The notes below the pieces were generated by a model. The model ran no database searches, was not told the origin of the DNA, and saw only the letters and a program-made list of their open reading frames with translations. A stretch of 64,000 nucleotides of DNA from JABMQF01 sp964563755 (GTDB lineage Archaea > Nanobdellota > Nanobdellia > Woesearchaeales > UBA11576): the NCBI GenBank assembly GCA_964563755.1, contig CAZLYC010000005.1, positions 58,643 through 122,642 of the forward strand. The letters run 5' to 3'. Numbering within the stretch: the stretch's first letter is position 1; every line of letters begins with the position of its first letter. Made by a program: the position numbers and the translations under genes. Positions 1 to 9,474 of this stretch are shown piece after piece.

Positions 1-1682
1 AACCTGACTCCCTTGAGTGCCGCATAGGTTGTTGCTATGAACCATATGACGAGAAGTATTGCCAGCTTCAAGTCTACATCTTCTTTCACCCTAAGCATGA
101 TGAGCATGCTTATTATCAATGGCAATGCAAGCAGCGCCATGTATATCTTAGGTGAGAGGTTTACTCCATAATTGCTCACCAGAAGCAGGCATACAAGTAA
201 TCCGAATCCTAATATGTATTTCTGTTCTTTCAGCATCTTCTTGTCATTGTATGTTACGACGAATATTATTCCCATGAGTCCCAGGAAGAACAGCAGCTTT
301 CCGCCCATCTGCCCGATTATTGTCGCTATCGAGCCTGGATTGAACTCAGCGACTGTCACGAGTACGTTTGGCCAGTATGTCGCTAAAGCTGCGACCTTTG
401 ATTGGCTGAACCACAAAGGTCCTGTTATGAAGCTTGTAAATGTGCTGAAACTCGATGTTATTGTTATGAACAGGGCTGACGATACTATTATCGTGACCAG
501 CATTGTCAATATGTTTTTTGTTTCAGGATTAGTGAACATCGCCTTGAAGTCCTTGTGGTGCAGGAAGTGCTTGAACATGTGGAATCCTGCGTAGATGATC
601 ATCCCGACTACGAGGAAGTTGAACATGAACCACCAGCCTTGCCAGGCCAGTGCGAATATCGCTATTGAGAGTCCTGTAAGTGCTCCGAACAGCAGTCTTC
701 TCTTGAGGTCTTTGTAGTGTGATGTGTAAAGAAAGAAAAGCACTATCAGCAGAGGGAATAAGATGTTCTGCGGGTCGTTGTCAGAACCCATTGTCCTAGA
801 AAGATGTATGGGGTTTGTAGATATGAATATTGATGCGATAAGACCGCCTATATTGCCGGCTATTAGTTTGCCTATCAGGAAAGCAAGTATTGCTGATATT
901 ACTCCGAATATTGTCGGGACATATAGTGATGCTTGCATTATTGTAATGTCAGAATTGAACAGTTTCAGTGTCTTGTATGTGTATATTATGACTTGTGAGT
1001 ATGTGCCTGCTTTGGCGCCTTTTAGAGGTGTTGAGCCTTTCAACGGAGCCTGCGTGTAAGTATCTTCATAACATAACTGGTTCTCGAAGTCTATCTCATC
1101 ACAATCATATCCTTTCTCTATGACTTTCCTTGCCTCGCGAAGCCAGAAGTATGAGTCTATGTCGCTTAGGTAGACATATTTGCTGTTGCCTGACTCGTAC
1201 ATGAGCTGTTCCTTGAAGCTCTGTGACGTGCCATCAACCTGTTGTTTTATGGTGTCCTTATTCTGTTGCAGGAACTTGTTGAATTCAGAGTCTATCAATG
1301 CCTGCTTGTTTGCATCAGGCAGGTTCGGATATTGCTGTGTTATCTGAGATGCTACTTGATTCTTATAGTAATTGTATACGGTATTCTGTGCCCACTCATC
1401 TGTTATAGGTAGGTACATTGCCTGCGCTCTAAGATATACTGTTATTATGACTGGTATCAATATTAGGAATATAGTTGCGTATCTCTTGAAGAAATTCAGG
1501 GTGCCTTTGTAATCAAAGTTAATGTCTTCAGAGCTTTCATCTTTTTTATGATGTTCTTGTTTTTCTTCATGTGTGTGTTGAGCATGATGATGTTCAGTGT
1601 GTTTCTTTGCGCTGAACCAGTTCTTTATCTTTGAGAAATCTATTGCTATCTCTTCATCGTCTTTTTTATGTTTTTCAGTCAT
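1..1682 (-). CDS. aglB: STT3/AglB-type oligosaccharyltransferase, N-terminal part (runs off window)
   Basis: Membrane enzyme that transfers lipid-linked glycan to Asn in secreted proteins. I translated this frame by hand from the ATG at 1682; it stays open to base 1, so the 3' part is missing. A charged, His-rich cytoplasmic N-terminus of about 65 residues precedes the first membrane span. The first acidic motif of the family is visible near residue 170 (SDIDSYFWLRE). The second, in the form SRTMGSDNDPQ, is near residue 296 and is followed by many hydrophobic spans. The C-terminal catalytic WWDYG-type motif would lie outside the window. The large surface proteins nearby are rich in NxS/T sequons, so they are likely substrates (inference). 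The His-rich extension is unusual. Confidence 0.88.
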   Translation of the reverse strand, partial: MTEKHKKDDEEIAIDFSKIKNWFSAKKHTEHHHAQHTHEEKQEHHKKDESSEDINFDYKGTLNFFKRYATIFLILIPVIITVYLRAQAMYLPITDEWAQNTVYNYYKNQVASQITQQYPNLPDANKQALIDSEFNKFLQQNKDTIKQQVDGTSQSFKEQLMYESGNSKYVYLSDIDSYFWLREARKVIEKGYDCDEIDFENQLCYEDTYTQAPLKGSTPLKGAKAGTYSQVIIYTYKTLKLFNSDITIMQASLYVPTIFGVISAILAFLIGKLIAGNIGGLIASIFISTNPIHLSRTMGSDNDPQNILFPLLIVLFFLYTSHYKDLKRRLLFGALTGLSIAIFALAWQGWWFMFNFLVVGMIIYAGFHMFKHFLHHKDFKAMFTNPETKNILTMLVTIIVSSALFITITSSFSTFTSFITGPLWFSQSKVAALATYWPNVLVTVAEFNPGSIATIIGQMGGKLLFFLGLMGIIFVVTYNDKKMLKEQKYILGFGLLVCLLLVSNYGVNLSPKIYMALLALPLIISMLIMLRVKEDVDLKLAILLVIWFIATTYAALKGVR

Positions 1683-1722
1683 ATTAAATGCCCCCGAATG
1701 TGGGATGCGGAAATCCCTCTGT

Positions 1723-2838
1723 TTATAAACGTTTTGCTCTTAGCAATACCTTCGAGAAAAGAAGCAAGCTTGGCTTATTGATGAATAGTTTAAATAATAG
1801 CTCTGTTGGGTGGTCCCTGTCTGTGCTGTCAAGCGTTTTTTGTATTTTTTGTTCATCAAGTATGTTCGTCAATTTATTGTAATCTTCATCAGTGAACTTG
1901 TCGAGCATCTTCCTGATAAGAAGGCTCATTTTTAGCTCTCTGTCAATCTTGCTGAGTTCTTTTTTGTAGTCTGTACCTTTTTTTATGGCGTTCGCAAGAC
2001 ATTCCGCTGCAATCATTCCTGGGACTATCCCTCCACCTGTAGTTGCCTTGACATGGGTTGCAGCATCTCCGACAAGGTATAGATTCTTTTTTTGCAAAGT
2101 CAATTTAGAATTATATTTTGGTATCAGTCCGCCTTGCATTTCCAGTATCTTGCATTTCTCGAATCTTTTGATGAAATTATCGAACACTTTTCTAGGATTT
2201 CTATCTGCAGCAATGCCCACTCTTGCAGTTGTCTCGTTTTCAGGCACGACCCAGCCAAAAAATCCTGGAAATTCATTTCCAAAGTAGACTTCATACGCAT
2301 TTTTATCGACGGGCATATTAACCACTGCCTGCACTCCTGTCCAGAACTGTGGCTTGCTGTTTTCCATGAACTTTGAGACTGTGGAATTAGGTCCATCCGC
2401 ACCTACTAATTTGTTTGTGGAAATTGTTTTCTCTGTGTCTCTATTTTTTATTTTCACTAATATGTTCTCTCCTTTGTCTGACAAAGATATTGCTCTGCTT
2501 CCAAGGATTATTTTTGCTCCTGCTTTTTCTGCTTCTTTTGCGAGATACAAGTCGAACTTTGATCTGTCTATGACTAAATCATCAATCTTCATCTTTGCAT
2601 TGCTTCCGTCAGGAGCGTTGACTATTACTTTTTTTAGCCTGTTCACAAGGAATTCTTTTCTTGGTTTCACGATTTGAGCTATGCTTCCTGTCACTATGCC
2701 TGTGCATTGTACTGGCAGGCCTATCTCTGCGTGCTCTTCAATCAGGACGACTTCTTTTCCGGCCTCTGCCAATAGCTTTGCAGCATGACTTCCTATTGGC
2801 CCTGCGCCGATTATTGTTACCTTCTTTTCGTTCATCAT
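1723..2838 (-). CDS. Geranylgeranyl reductase family FAD-dependent oxidoreductase
   Basis: 371 residues, the usual length for digeranylgeranylglycerophospholipid reductases, which saturate the isoprenoid chains of archaeal lipids using FAD. The N-terminus has a dinucleotide-binding fold with GAGPIGSHAA, followed by the acidic end of the second strand (VVLIEEH) and the family signature PVQCTG near residue 43. A second FAD motif, YLVGDAA, precedes a GGGI segment near residue 265. The start has two consecutive ATGs, and either is possible. It lies 40 bp downstream of the STT3 start on the same strand. The substrate could be another polyprenyl compound, since members of this family vary. Confidence 0.85.
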   Translation of the reverse strand: MMNEKKVTIIGAGPIGSHAAKLLAEAGKEVVLIEEHAEIGLPVQCTGIVTGSIAQIVKPRKEFLVNRLKKVIVNAPDGSNAKMKIDDLVIDRSKFDLYLAKEAEKAGAKIILGSRAISLSDKGENILVKIKNRDTEKTISTNKLVGADGPNSTVSKFMENSKPQFWTGVQAVVNMPVDKNAYEVYFGNEFPGFFGWVVPENETTARVGIAADRNPRKVFDNFIKRFEKCKILEMQGGLIPKYNSKLTLQKKNLYLVGDAATHVKATTGGGIVPGMIAAECLANAIKKGTDYKKELSKIDRELKMSLLIRKMLDKFTDEDYNKLTNILDEQKIQKTLDSTDRDHPTELLFKLFINKPSLLLFSKVLLRAKRL

Positions 2839-2948
2839 TTTTTGTAAAATCTTCTCTGACTGGTTTTATATTTTTGCCTATTCTTTTGATGCTTTGCAAT
2901 ATATACTGCACAAACTGTTAGTCCTACACAATAACAACAACAGAAAGA

Positions 2949-2956
2949 TTTAAATA
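2949..2956 (+). promoter_or_regulatory. TATA box for the leader and lipoprotein gene
   Basis: An archaeal TATA element (TTTAAATA) is preceded by a purine-rich BRE-like GAAAGA. It predicts a transcript start near 2980 and an unusually long 5' leader of about 155 nt before the lipoprotein ATG at 3135. Confidence 0.6.
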
Positions 2957-3031
2957 GGATTTGTTACTAGATAGTGGAAATTCGTAGGTTTCGAGAGATG
3001 GCCTATGAAAGCTTTCCGGGACGTTAAAAGC

Positions 3032-3060
3032 AATTTAAATCGTTTTAACGGCTTATAATA
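3032..3060 (+). promoter_or_regulatory. Inverted repeat in the 5' leader
   Basis: CGTTAAAA and TTTTAACG form an 8-bp stem around a 13-nt AT-rich loop inside the predicted leader. The short palindrome GAAAGCTTTC lies just upstream. The role is unknown; it could be an operator or an RNA hairpin. Confidence 0.4.
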
Positions 3061-3090
3061 TCTTTCAATTAGAAAAGAGGGGGTAATAGC

Positions 3091-3147
3091 TTGAAAACCA
3101 CATTCATACGCATGATTTCGGAGGTATTGAGAAAATGGAGCTCTTAA
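3091..3147 (+). CDS. Possible 18-residue leader peptide
   Basis: A TTG codon follows a strong Shine-Dalgarno-like GAGGGGG at 3077-3083. The 18-codon frame ends at TAA 3147, overlapping the start of the lipoprotein gene by 13 nt. The downstream gene's own SD (GGAGG, about 3120) lies inside this frame, so the arrangement could couple translation. The peptide is basic (MKTTFIRMISEVLRKWSS). There is no homology evidence and the start codon is weak; it may be chance. Confidence 0.3.
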   Translation: MKTTFIRMISEVLRKWSS

Positions 3148-4712
3148 AAGGCTTGAAAACAGGTTTAAAGGTTGCTACACTAGGCGTAGCAGGATTGGCA
3201 TTCGGAGCTTGCGCTTCCACTTCTTCAACTGCCAGGACAAGGCCTGCGGTTGTTCACGTTGCTGGTGATGATGTCACAGTTTCACAGAGTTCAAGACCTG
3301 ATTTGACGGGCTACAGTTACACTCTTAATGAGGTTGAAGGTGTCTGCGGAGAAGGCAATTCGTCTTGCAGCAGGCTTGATGCAGAGAAGAAAGCCCAGAA
3401 GTCTCTTGAGACTCTGGCAAATGTAAGGCTTCTTTCATGCGAAGACAGGGCAGGGAACACGATTGTTCCTTACAGGATAGCAACTCTTGATGGTGATTAT
3501 CAGCCAGGAGCTTCTTACGACCCATTCATTATCAACGGAAAAAGGAACGGAATAAACAGGGACACAAGGAATGTCAGGGCAGAGTTCACTCTTCCAGGCA
3601 TTTTGGGAGTCGGTTCTTCTGTAGATTTCAGGGAACTTCTCCTTGACAGCGGCGCTCTCGCTAATTACGCTCAGGTGTTCAATGTACTGAACATGCAAAG
3701 GAAGAGCAATGGTTATGCTCCTATAAGCAACGAGGAGATTGTGCGTGTTGTTCTCGAGAACTCAGATAGGATTGGTGGTGGCGTACTTGAGCCTAACCTC
3801 ATAGTTCCTTTGTGGGTTGATGGAGAGCCAGGAGATATTATCAACGCTTCATCCGACGCGGATGCAGGAGACAGGCTCTATGCAATAGGATATCTTTGTC
3901 CTGCTCAGGGTGTCTGCAGAGACACAAGAGGAACTGTAATCAGGAATCTCACAAAGGGTTCAAGTAAACAGTTCTCGATGAGCGGAAAGAGATATGTCAT
4001 GAGAGGCATAAGTCTCGAAGGCACAGCAAAGAAGAATTTCATAAGGTTCGCTGATGTCGAGACAGGCAAGGTTTCAGAATCAAGCGCAGACCTCTGGTTG
4101 CCGAGGAGCATATACACAGGCATAGAGACGCCTGAAGGTTCAGATCATGATGTTTCACTCGGATTGTCTGTCGGTTATGAGAGAATGAGTCTTTCTCCGC
4201 AGAATAATTTATTGGTGATGCCAGAAGTCGCAGTCGAGCTTTCAAAGGGAGTTTATCTTTTCGCTTCTCCTTTCTATGCATACGGAAGGGATGGTTCGAC
4301 AAGGGATGAGAGCATAGCAGCGAATCCTGACGACCCTTTCCAGAGGACTGGCAAAAGGACGATAGACACAGTATTGAATTCGCATGCGCTCGGCGGGATT
4401 TTGGGCGCTAAGTTAGATGTCAACTCAGTTTTGAGTCTTGTTGCAGGTCTTGGTGGCGCGTATCACTGGTATGACTCTGATGTCACGAGGTCTATCAAGA
4501 TGTATGACTCAAGCGGGAATGTCATTGACAGCAACAAAGCTCCTGAAAAGGACGCAAGTAACGACGGCAGATTCATGGGTGCAGCGTCATTGGGCGCTGA
4601 TGTGAGGCTATCCGAGAGAGTCGGCCTGATGCTGAGATTGCTTGGAGAAAGCGACCTTAAGGACAAGTATGGCATCGGCGGAACTGCGGGCATAATATTC
4701 TACCTGCCCTAA
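3135..4712 (+). CDS. Putative lipoprotein with beta-barrel-like C-terminal domain
   Basis: 525 residues. The N-terminus has a signal peptide ending in a lipobox-like AFGAC (Cys26), followed by a Ser/Thr-rich stretch, which suggests a lipid-anchored exported protein. The middle, residues 60-330, is mostly beta and I do not recognise it. From about residue 335 to the end, short alternating hydrophobic/polar strands with aromatic girdles (SVGYERMSL, YLFASPFYAYG, AAYHWYDS-like segments) end in IIFYLP. That resembles an outer-membrane beta-barrel of the OmpA/PorT sort, which is odd for an archaeon without an outer membrane. An SD-like GGAGG sits at 3120. It lies 44 bp before the PKD surface protein and is likely co-transcribed. 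The barrel call is inference from pattern only. Confidence 0.6.
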   Translation: MELLKGLKTGLKVATLGVAGLAFGACASTSSTARTRPAVVHVAGDDVTVSQSSRPDLTGYSYTLNEVEGVCGEGNSSCSRLDAEKKAQKSLETLANVRLLSCEDRAGNTIVPYRIATLDGDYQPGASYDPFIINGKRNGINRDTRNVRAEFTLPGILGVGSSVDFRELLLDSGALANYAQVFNVLNMQRKSNGYAPISNEEIVRVVLENSDRIGGGVLEPNLIVPLWVDGEPGDIINASSDADAGDRLYAIGYLCPAQGVCRDTRGTVIRNLTKGSSKQFSMSGKRYVMRGISLEGTAKKNFIRFADVETGKVSESSADLWLPRSIYTGIETPEGSDHDVSLGLSVGYERMSLSPQNNLLVMPEVAVELSKGVYLFASPFYAYGRDGSTRDESIAANPDDPFQRTGKRTIDTVLNSHALGGILGAKLDVNSVLSLVAGLGGAYHWYDSDVTRSIKMYDSSGNVIDSNKAPEKDASNDGRFMGAASLGADVRLSERVGLMLRLLGESDLKDKYGIGGTAGIIFYLP

Positions 4713-4756
4713 TTTTTCACATTTTTATTTTCATGATTTTATACAGGTGAACTGAA

Positions 4757-7700
4757 ATGAAGAACGCAAGAATGCTCATTTTTGCTGTGCTGCTTTTGCT
4801 GCTCAGCAACACTGCTTTCGCAGCCTTAGTCTGGGACCAGCCTGTCTGGTTCAATGCTGACGGAAGCGTAGCTGCAGGAGAGACCAAGATAATCGGTCTT
4901 GGAGAGACTGCAAGAGGAGGCTCAGGAGCCTTCACATCTACTGATGAGTTTGTCTATTACCAGGCTGACTTGTTGAAGGCAGATGGGACTTTTGTCAAGA
5001 CATTGACATCCAGAACAAGGGTAGATGTTTCAACGATGATGGGCTACAAGAGGTTTGAGGTAGCTCAGGCGGATTATGTTTCAAGCGGAAACTATTATGT
5101 CAAGATGACATTGTCAGATTCTGATGATACAGAGTATGACAGCCTTTTATTGACTGTTTCCGGTCCTGCTAATGTATGCCCTGTTCTTGCGGCAGTCGGC
5201 AATAAGGCAGGTAGGGAAGGTTCACTACTTACATTCACAGTCTCAGCGACAGATGCTGACGGAAACGCATTGAGTTATTCTGCTGAGGGTCTTCCAGAGG
5301 GAGCCTCTTTTGATGCAGCTTCTGGAGTCTTCACCTGGACTCCTGGACTTGATCAGGCAGGAAGCTATAGCGTTGCTTTCGCAGTTTCTGACGGCGCATG
5401 CGCTGATTCTGAGACGATAACGATAACTGTTGCAGACAATCCAGCTCCTTCAGTCAGGCTTGAGGCGAGCCCGGTATCTGGGCCTGAAGGCACAACTGTC
5501 ACATTTTCATGCACTGCTTCAGGAGGAGATACTCCTTACGCATTCAGCATCGATTTTGGTGACGGAGAGTCATCTTCAACTTCTGTTGCGACACACAGGT
5601 ATGTCGAGGAAGGGAATTACGATGCAGTCTGCACTGCTACTGATGCGGATGGCGATGCAGGAACAGCTAGTGTTGCTATATCTATAGCAAGGAATGCTCC
5701 TGTCGTAGACCTTGTCGCGACTCCTGCTGATGGACTTGCTCCTTTGGTTGTTGATTTCAGCTGCATAGTTTCAGGAGGCAACTCACCTTATGCTTATGTT
5801 ATAGATTTTGGTGACGGCACTTTCGGAACAGCAAGTTCGGAATCGCACACATATTCATCTGTCGGCACATATGTCGCTACATGCACGGTCGTAGATTATG
5901 ATGGCGATGTCGGTTCTGATACTCAAGGAATAACGGTCGGTTCAAATTCCTGCCCTGTCTTGGCTGCAATAGGCGACAAGACTGTAAGAGTCGGAGAAGA
6001 ACTCAGTTTCACCATTTCAGCAACAGATGCTGACGGAGATGCTTTGGCATACTCTGCAGATGCTCCATTCGGACTTTACATTGATTCAGCAAGCGGCAAG
6101 TTCAGCTGGATTCCTGTATCTGTCCAGGTCGGTACAAGGCCTGCGACGTTCAGTGTCTCCGACGGACTTTGCTCTGATTCAGAGACTATAATTATAACTG
6201 TCATTCCAGTGACACCAGGAAACAATGCTCCTGATGCAGACTTCACATGGTCTCCTGCCTCTCCAGAGGTCGGTGATACAGTGACTTTCACTTCAACATC
6301 AACAGATGCTGATGGCGACTCATTGAGCTGCGCATGGGACTTCAACAACGACGGTGTCTCGGATGCTTCAGCATGCACCGCAAGTTATGTTTTTAGTGAG
6401 CCTGGAAACCATCCTGTCAAGTTGACAGTCAGCGACGGAGAGCTTTCAGACTCTGAGACAAAGATAGTTGGTGTCGTAGGCCAGCTTGATGTCGAGAGTA
6501 TAACCTGCTTTGACAATGTCATCGAGGGAAGCCAGCAGGCATGCACTGTCACGGTCAAATCTAACGCTGTGTCTGTCGGCGGAGTCGATGTAAGGCTGCA
6601 TTATTCTTCAGGTGCGGAAGTTACTAACTGCATAACTGATGCTCTTACCGGAAGCTGTGTAGTGAACTTCCCTGTCGGTGCAATCGGTACTTACACTGTC
6701 TATGCTACTGCGCAGAAGTCTGGTTGGTTGTCTGATATGGATGCGAATCCAACAGAGACATTCAGTGTTCTCGCAAAGAGATATGATATCTCGAACCTGA
6801 AGGTTTTCAACGACCCTGTCTTCGTTACTGAGGATTATGATTTCTTCAGGGGAGAGAACATGTATGTGCACTTTGTCGTGCGCGACGTGAACGGAAACCC
6901 TGTGGATGACATGATAACTGCTGTAGAGCTTGTAAGCCCTCCAGGAGGACGCGCTGTCTTTACAGAATTCAGCTATCCGAAATCAGCAGGCAACTATTAT
7001 TATAGCTTGAGGATACCTACAACGCATGAATTCCTTGGCGACTCGCAGGTCTTCACGTTCGCTTTCAATTTCAGCGACGGAAGCGGTGCGCAGAGGATTG
7101 TCAACGTCGTGATAAGGAACAACCTTCCTGTCATCGATGAGTCAGTTGTCGGAAGATTCTCGGGCACATTCAGTTCTGCTGCGGTGATAAACCTGACACA
7201 GTACGGTTCTGATGTCGAGGATGCTGCTTCATTGCTGGAGTGGTCTGTTCTTGGCGTAGACCCAAGCATAGCTCAGGTCAGTGTAGTCAATAACGTGCTT
7301 ACTCTGACTCCTGTAGCTTCAGGCAATGACATTTTCACTCTTGTCCTTGCTGATCTCGACGGTGCTACAGATACTGTTGATGTCTCTTTGAGGACATCAG
7401 GCAGCACTCAGTTGATGCAGTGCGCTGATGGTCTTGATAATGACGGAGATGGCCTTGTCGACATGCTTGATCCTGGCTGCAGTTCTGTGACTGATAATGA
7501 TGAAAGGACTCCTGTTGTCGTGCCAGTCGTCCCTGCTCCTGAGAAGTCATTCAGTGACATGGATGACCTTGTCGTGAAGAGGATAAGCATGAACGGGATA
7601 GAGGTTGAGGGCGCAATGATTGAGGCTGGAGAGGTCATGAGACTCACTGTAAGCCTGATAAACAATCTTGATATGGACATTGAGAACCTGAAGGTTGAGG

Positions 7701-7888
7701 CTTCAATATATGAGCTTAATACTAGGTCTTCAGGTATTATAAGGCTGTTAGATGCTGGAGACACGAAAAGCGTCTCATTCAATCTTGATTTGCCTTTTGA
7801 CGCTGCTCCGGGCCTTTATGACATGCGCTTTGTCATGGACAATCATGATGTCAAGCGTGTCAAGTACAGGACGATAGAAATCATTTAA
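4757..7888 (+). CDS. Secreted PKD/Ig-fold repeat surface protein
   Basis: 1043 residues with a clear signal peptide (residues 1-22, ending AFA). Domains in order: an N-terminal beta domain (23-138); a putative-Ig (He_PIG) repeat at about 140-227; two PKD repeats with DFGDG motifs at about 230-310 and 314-397; a second He_PIG repeat at 398-487; a third PKD at 488-575; further beta domains; a Ca-binding-like loop with CADGLDNDGDG near 888; and a C-terminal Ig-like domain from about 930. There is no membrane anchor, so it is released or held non-covalently. Adhesion or surface-coat function is inferred. The He_PIG and PKD modules appear duplicated within the gene. An SD-like AGGTGA is at 4745. 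Confidence 0.8.
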   Translation: MKNARMLIFAVLLLLLSNTAFAALVWDQPVWFNADGSVAAGETKIIGLGETARGGSGAFTSTDEFVYYQADLLKADGTFVKTLTSRTRVDVSTMMGYKRFEVAQADYVSSGNYYVKMTLSDSDDTEYDSLLLTVSGPANVCPVLAAVGNKAGREGSLLTFTVSATDADGNALSYSAEGLPEGASFDAASGVFTWTPGLDQAGSYSVAFAVSDGACADSETITITVADNPAPSVRLEASPVSGPEGTTVTFSCTASGGDTPYAFSIDFGDGESSSTSVATHRYVEEGNYDAVCTATDADGDAGTASVAISIARNAPVVDLVATPADGLAPLVVDFSCIVSGGNSPYAYVIDFGDGTFGTASSESHTYSSVGTYVATCTVVDYDGDVGSDTQGITVGSNSCPVLAAIGDKTVRVGEELSFTISATDADGDALAYSADAPFGLYIDSASGKFSWIPVSVQVGTRPATFSVSDGLCSDSETIIITVIPVTPGNNAPDADFTWSPASPEVGDTVTFTSTSTDADGDSLSCAWDFNNDGVSDASACTASYVFSEPGNHPVKLTVSDGELSDSETKIVGVVGQLDVESITCFDNVIEGSQQACTVTVKSNAVSVGGVDVRLHYSSGAEVTNCITDALTGSCVVNFPVGAIGTYTVYATAQKSGWLSDMDANPTETFSVLAKRYDISNLKVFNDPVFVTEDYDFFRGENMYVHFVVRDVNGNPVDDMITAVELVSPPGGRAVFTEFSYPKSAGNYYYSLRIPTTHEFLGDSQVFTFAFNFSDGSGAQRIVNVVIRNNLPVIDESVVGRFSGTFSSAAVINLTQYGSDVEDAASLLEWSVLGVDPSIAQVSVVNNVLTLTPVASGNDIFTLVLADLDGATDTVDVSLRTSGSTQLMQCADGLDNDGDGLVDMLDPGCSSVTDNDERTPVVVPVVPAPEKSFSDMDDLVVKRISMNGIEVEGAMIEAGEVMRLTVSLINNLDMDIENLKVEASIYELNTRSSGIIRLLDAGDTKSVSFNLDLPFDAAPGLYDMRFVMDNHDVKRVKYRTIEII

Positions 7889-7961
7889 TTTTTCGAATAT
7901 TTTACAACTTAGGAAAGGTAAACAAAATTAACTACTGCAAAATAACAAAAAAAGCGAAACA

Positions 7962-7969
7962 TTTATATA
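7962..7969 (+). promoter_or_regulatory. TATA box of the putative S-layer gene
   Basis: TTTATATA is preceded by a BRE-like GCGAAAC. It predicts a start near 7995 and a leader of about 70 nt with an SD (GGAGG) at 8052-8056. This is among the best-matched promoters in the window, which fits a highly expressed gene. Confidence 0.65.
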
Positions 7970-8064
7970 TGGGTATTATTTACAACGTGCAGTAACAATT
8001 GTTTTTGTAGTTGGGGTTATCGGCTTTTATATTCCAAAAATCATAAGATTTGGAGGATGGAAAG

Positions 8065-9396
8065 ATGAATAGAGGAAAAATAACGAACTTTGGCATGGTA
8101 CTGGTTGTTTTACTCAGTATCCTTGCTTTAAGCGGTTCAGTCAGTGCGCTCAACGCCGCAATCGACACAGTAAAGCTCGATGGCGATGAAGTTCTGCCTG
8201 GTTTGAACACGCTACAGGACCTTGAAAGGGACAATTCGTTCGAAGTCAAGGTCAAAGTCACCGCTTTCGAGGACATCGACAATGTCGAGATCGAGGCTAT
8301 GATGTCTGGATATGACCACAATGACAGGGTCTCAGATGTCACAGAAGTTTTTGACATGAAGGCTAACGTCTCATATGTCAAGAAGCTCGAGCTCAAGGTT
8401 CCTCCGAGAATGGATGTCGACACATACAAGCTCAGGATCTACGTAAGAGACAGGGCTGGTGACGAGATGCAGAACGATTATATGCTTTATGTTGACACAG
8501 TAAGGCACAGCATTCTGATAAAGAGTGTTGATGTCGATCCTGCCTCACAGGTCGAAGCTGGTAGGTCAGTAAGAGTGCTCGCGCACCTTAAGAACTATGG
8601 TCAGCTCGATGAGGACGATGTGAAAGTCGAAGTAGCTATACCTGAACTGGGCGTTTCAGCCTTGCCGGATTATCTAAGCATAGAGTCTGGCGAGACAAAG
8701 ACCAGCGAGGAGCTCTACATGAGAATACCTCTCTGCGCCGAGGAAGGCCAGTATGCAGGAGAAGTCAAGGTCACTTATCACGATGGTGATGAGGTTGAGA
8801 CCCAGAGCTTCGTCATGAATGTCGCACAGACAGGCGCTTGCGAAGTCGCAAAGCCTGCCGATAAGGAAACTCCTGAAGAGGAGAAGCCAGTAAAGCCTGC
8901 CGAGAAGACAATCATAACAGTCGGTGCGCAGAACCAGGATGTCACGAGGGGCGAGGGTGGAGCAATCTTCCCAGTTACCTTCACGAACTCCGGATCTGAG
9001 TCTAAGACTTATGTCTTGTCTGTATCTGGCGCTGATGAGTGGGCAACTGTCAAGATGTCCCCGCTGCAGACTGTCACAGTCGCTGGCGGAGAGTCAAAGT
9101 CAGTCTATGTCTATGTCTCAGCAAAGGACACAGCAGAGCTTGGTGAGAAGGCCTTTAATGTTGAGGTCAAGGACGCTTCCGGAACTGTCCTCAAGCAGCT
9201 TGGCATGACAGCTAATGTCGTCGAGCCTGAGGGAGCGAAGGAGTCTGGCTCAAGCCTGAAGAAGGCTCTTGAGATAGGCTTAATTGTCCTCGTTGTGATA
9301 CTCATCGTCGTCGCCTTGATTGTGGTTTTCACAAGGAAGAAGGAAGACGAGGAAGAGGAAGCTGAGGACGAGATCAGCGGACAGACCTACTATTAA
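8065..9396 (+). CDS. Putative S-layer / NEW3-domain membrane-anchored surface protein
   Basis: 443 residues from the ATG at 8065, chosen because GGAGG sits 8 nt upstream; an in-frame TTG at 8050 overlaps that SD. Signal peptide about 1-28. Residues 30-260 are CARDB-like beta domains. A Pro/Glu/Lys linker follows, then an NPCBM-associated (NEW3-like) domain at about 285-387. A transmembrane helix at about 400-424 is followed by a short, very acidic cytoplasmic tail. This architecture is common in proteins annotated as putative S-layer proteins in Woesearchaeota. The strong promoter and the following T-rich terminator suggest a single, abundant transcript. The exact structural role is inferred. 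Confidence 0.72.
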   Translation: MNRGKITNFGMVLVVLLSILALSGSVSALNAAIDTVKLDGDEVLPGLNTLQDLERDNSFEVKVKVTAFEDIDNVEIEAMMSGYDHNDRVSDVTEVFDMKANVSYVKKLELKVPPRMDVDTYKLRIYVRDRAGDEMQNDYMLYVDTVRHSILIKSVDVDPASQVEAGRSVRVLAHLKNYGQLDEDDVKVEVAIPELGVSALPDYLSIESGETKTSEELYMRIPLCAEEGQYAGEVKVTYHDGDEVETQSFVMNVAQTGACEVAKPADKETPEEEKPVKPAEKTIITVGAQNQDVTRGEGGAIFPVTFTNSGSESKTYVLSVSGADEWATVKMSPLQTVTVAGGESKSVYVYVSAKDTAELGEKAFNVEVKDASGTVLKQLGMTANVVEPEGAKESGSSLKKALEIGLIVLVVILIVVALIVVFTRKKEDEEEEAEDEISGQTYY

Positions 9397-9409
9397 TTAA
9401 GGTTTGAAA

Positions 9410-9449
9410 TTTTTTTCTTTTCATCCTCCTTTCTTTTATTTTTTTATTA
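9410..9449 (+). terminator. T-rich archaeal terminator
   Basis: Successive T-runs (TTTTTTTCTTTT, then TTTTATTTTTTT) begin 14 bp after the S-layer stop codon. Oligo-T tracts without a hairpin are the known archaeal termination signal. Confidence 0.55.
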
Positions 9450-9474
9450 CATTCTAGATTAAGTTCTATTGATA

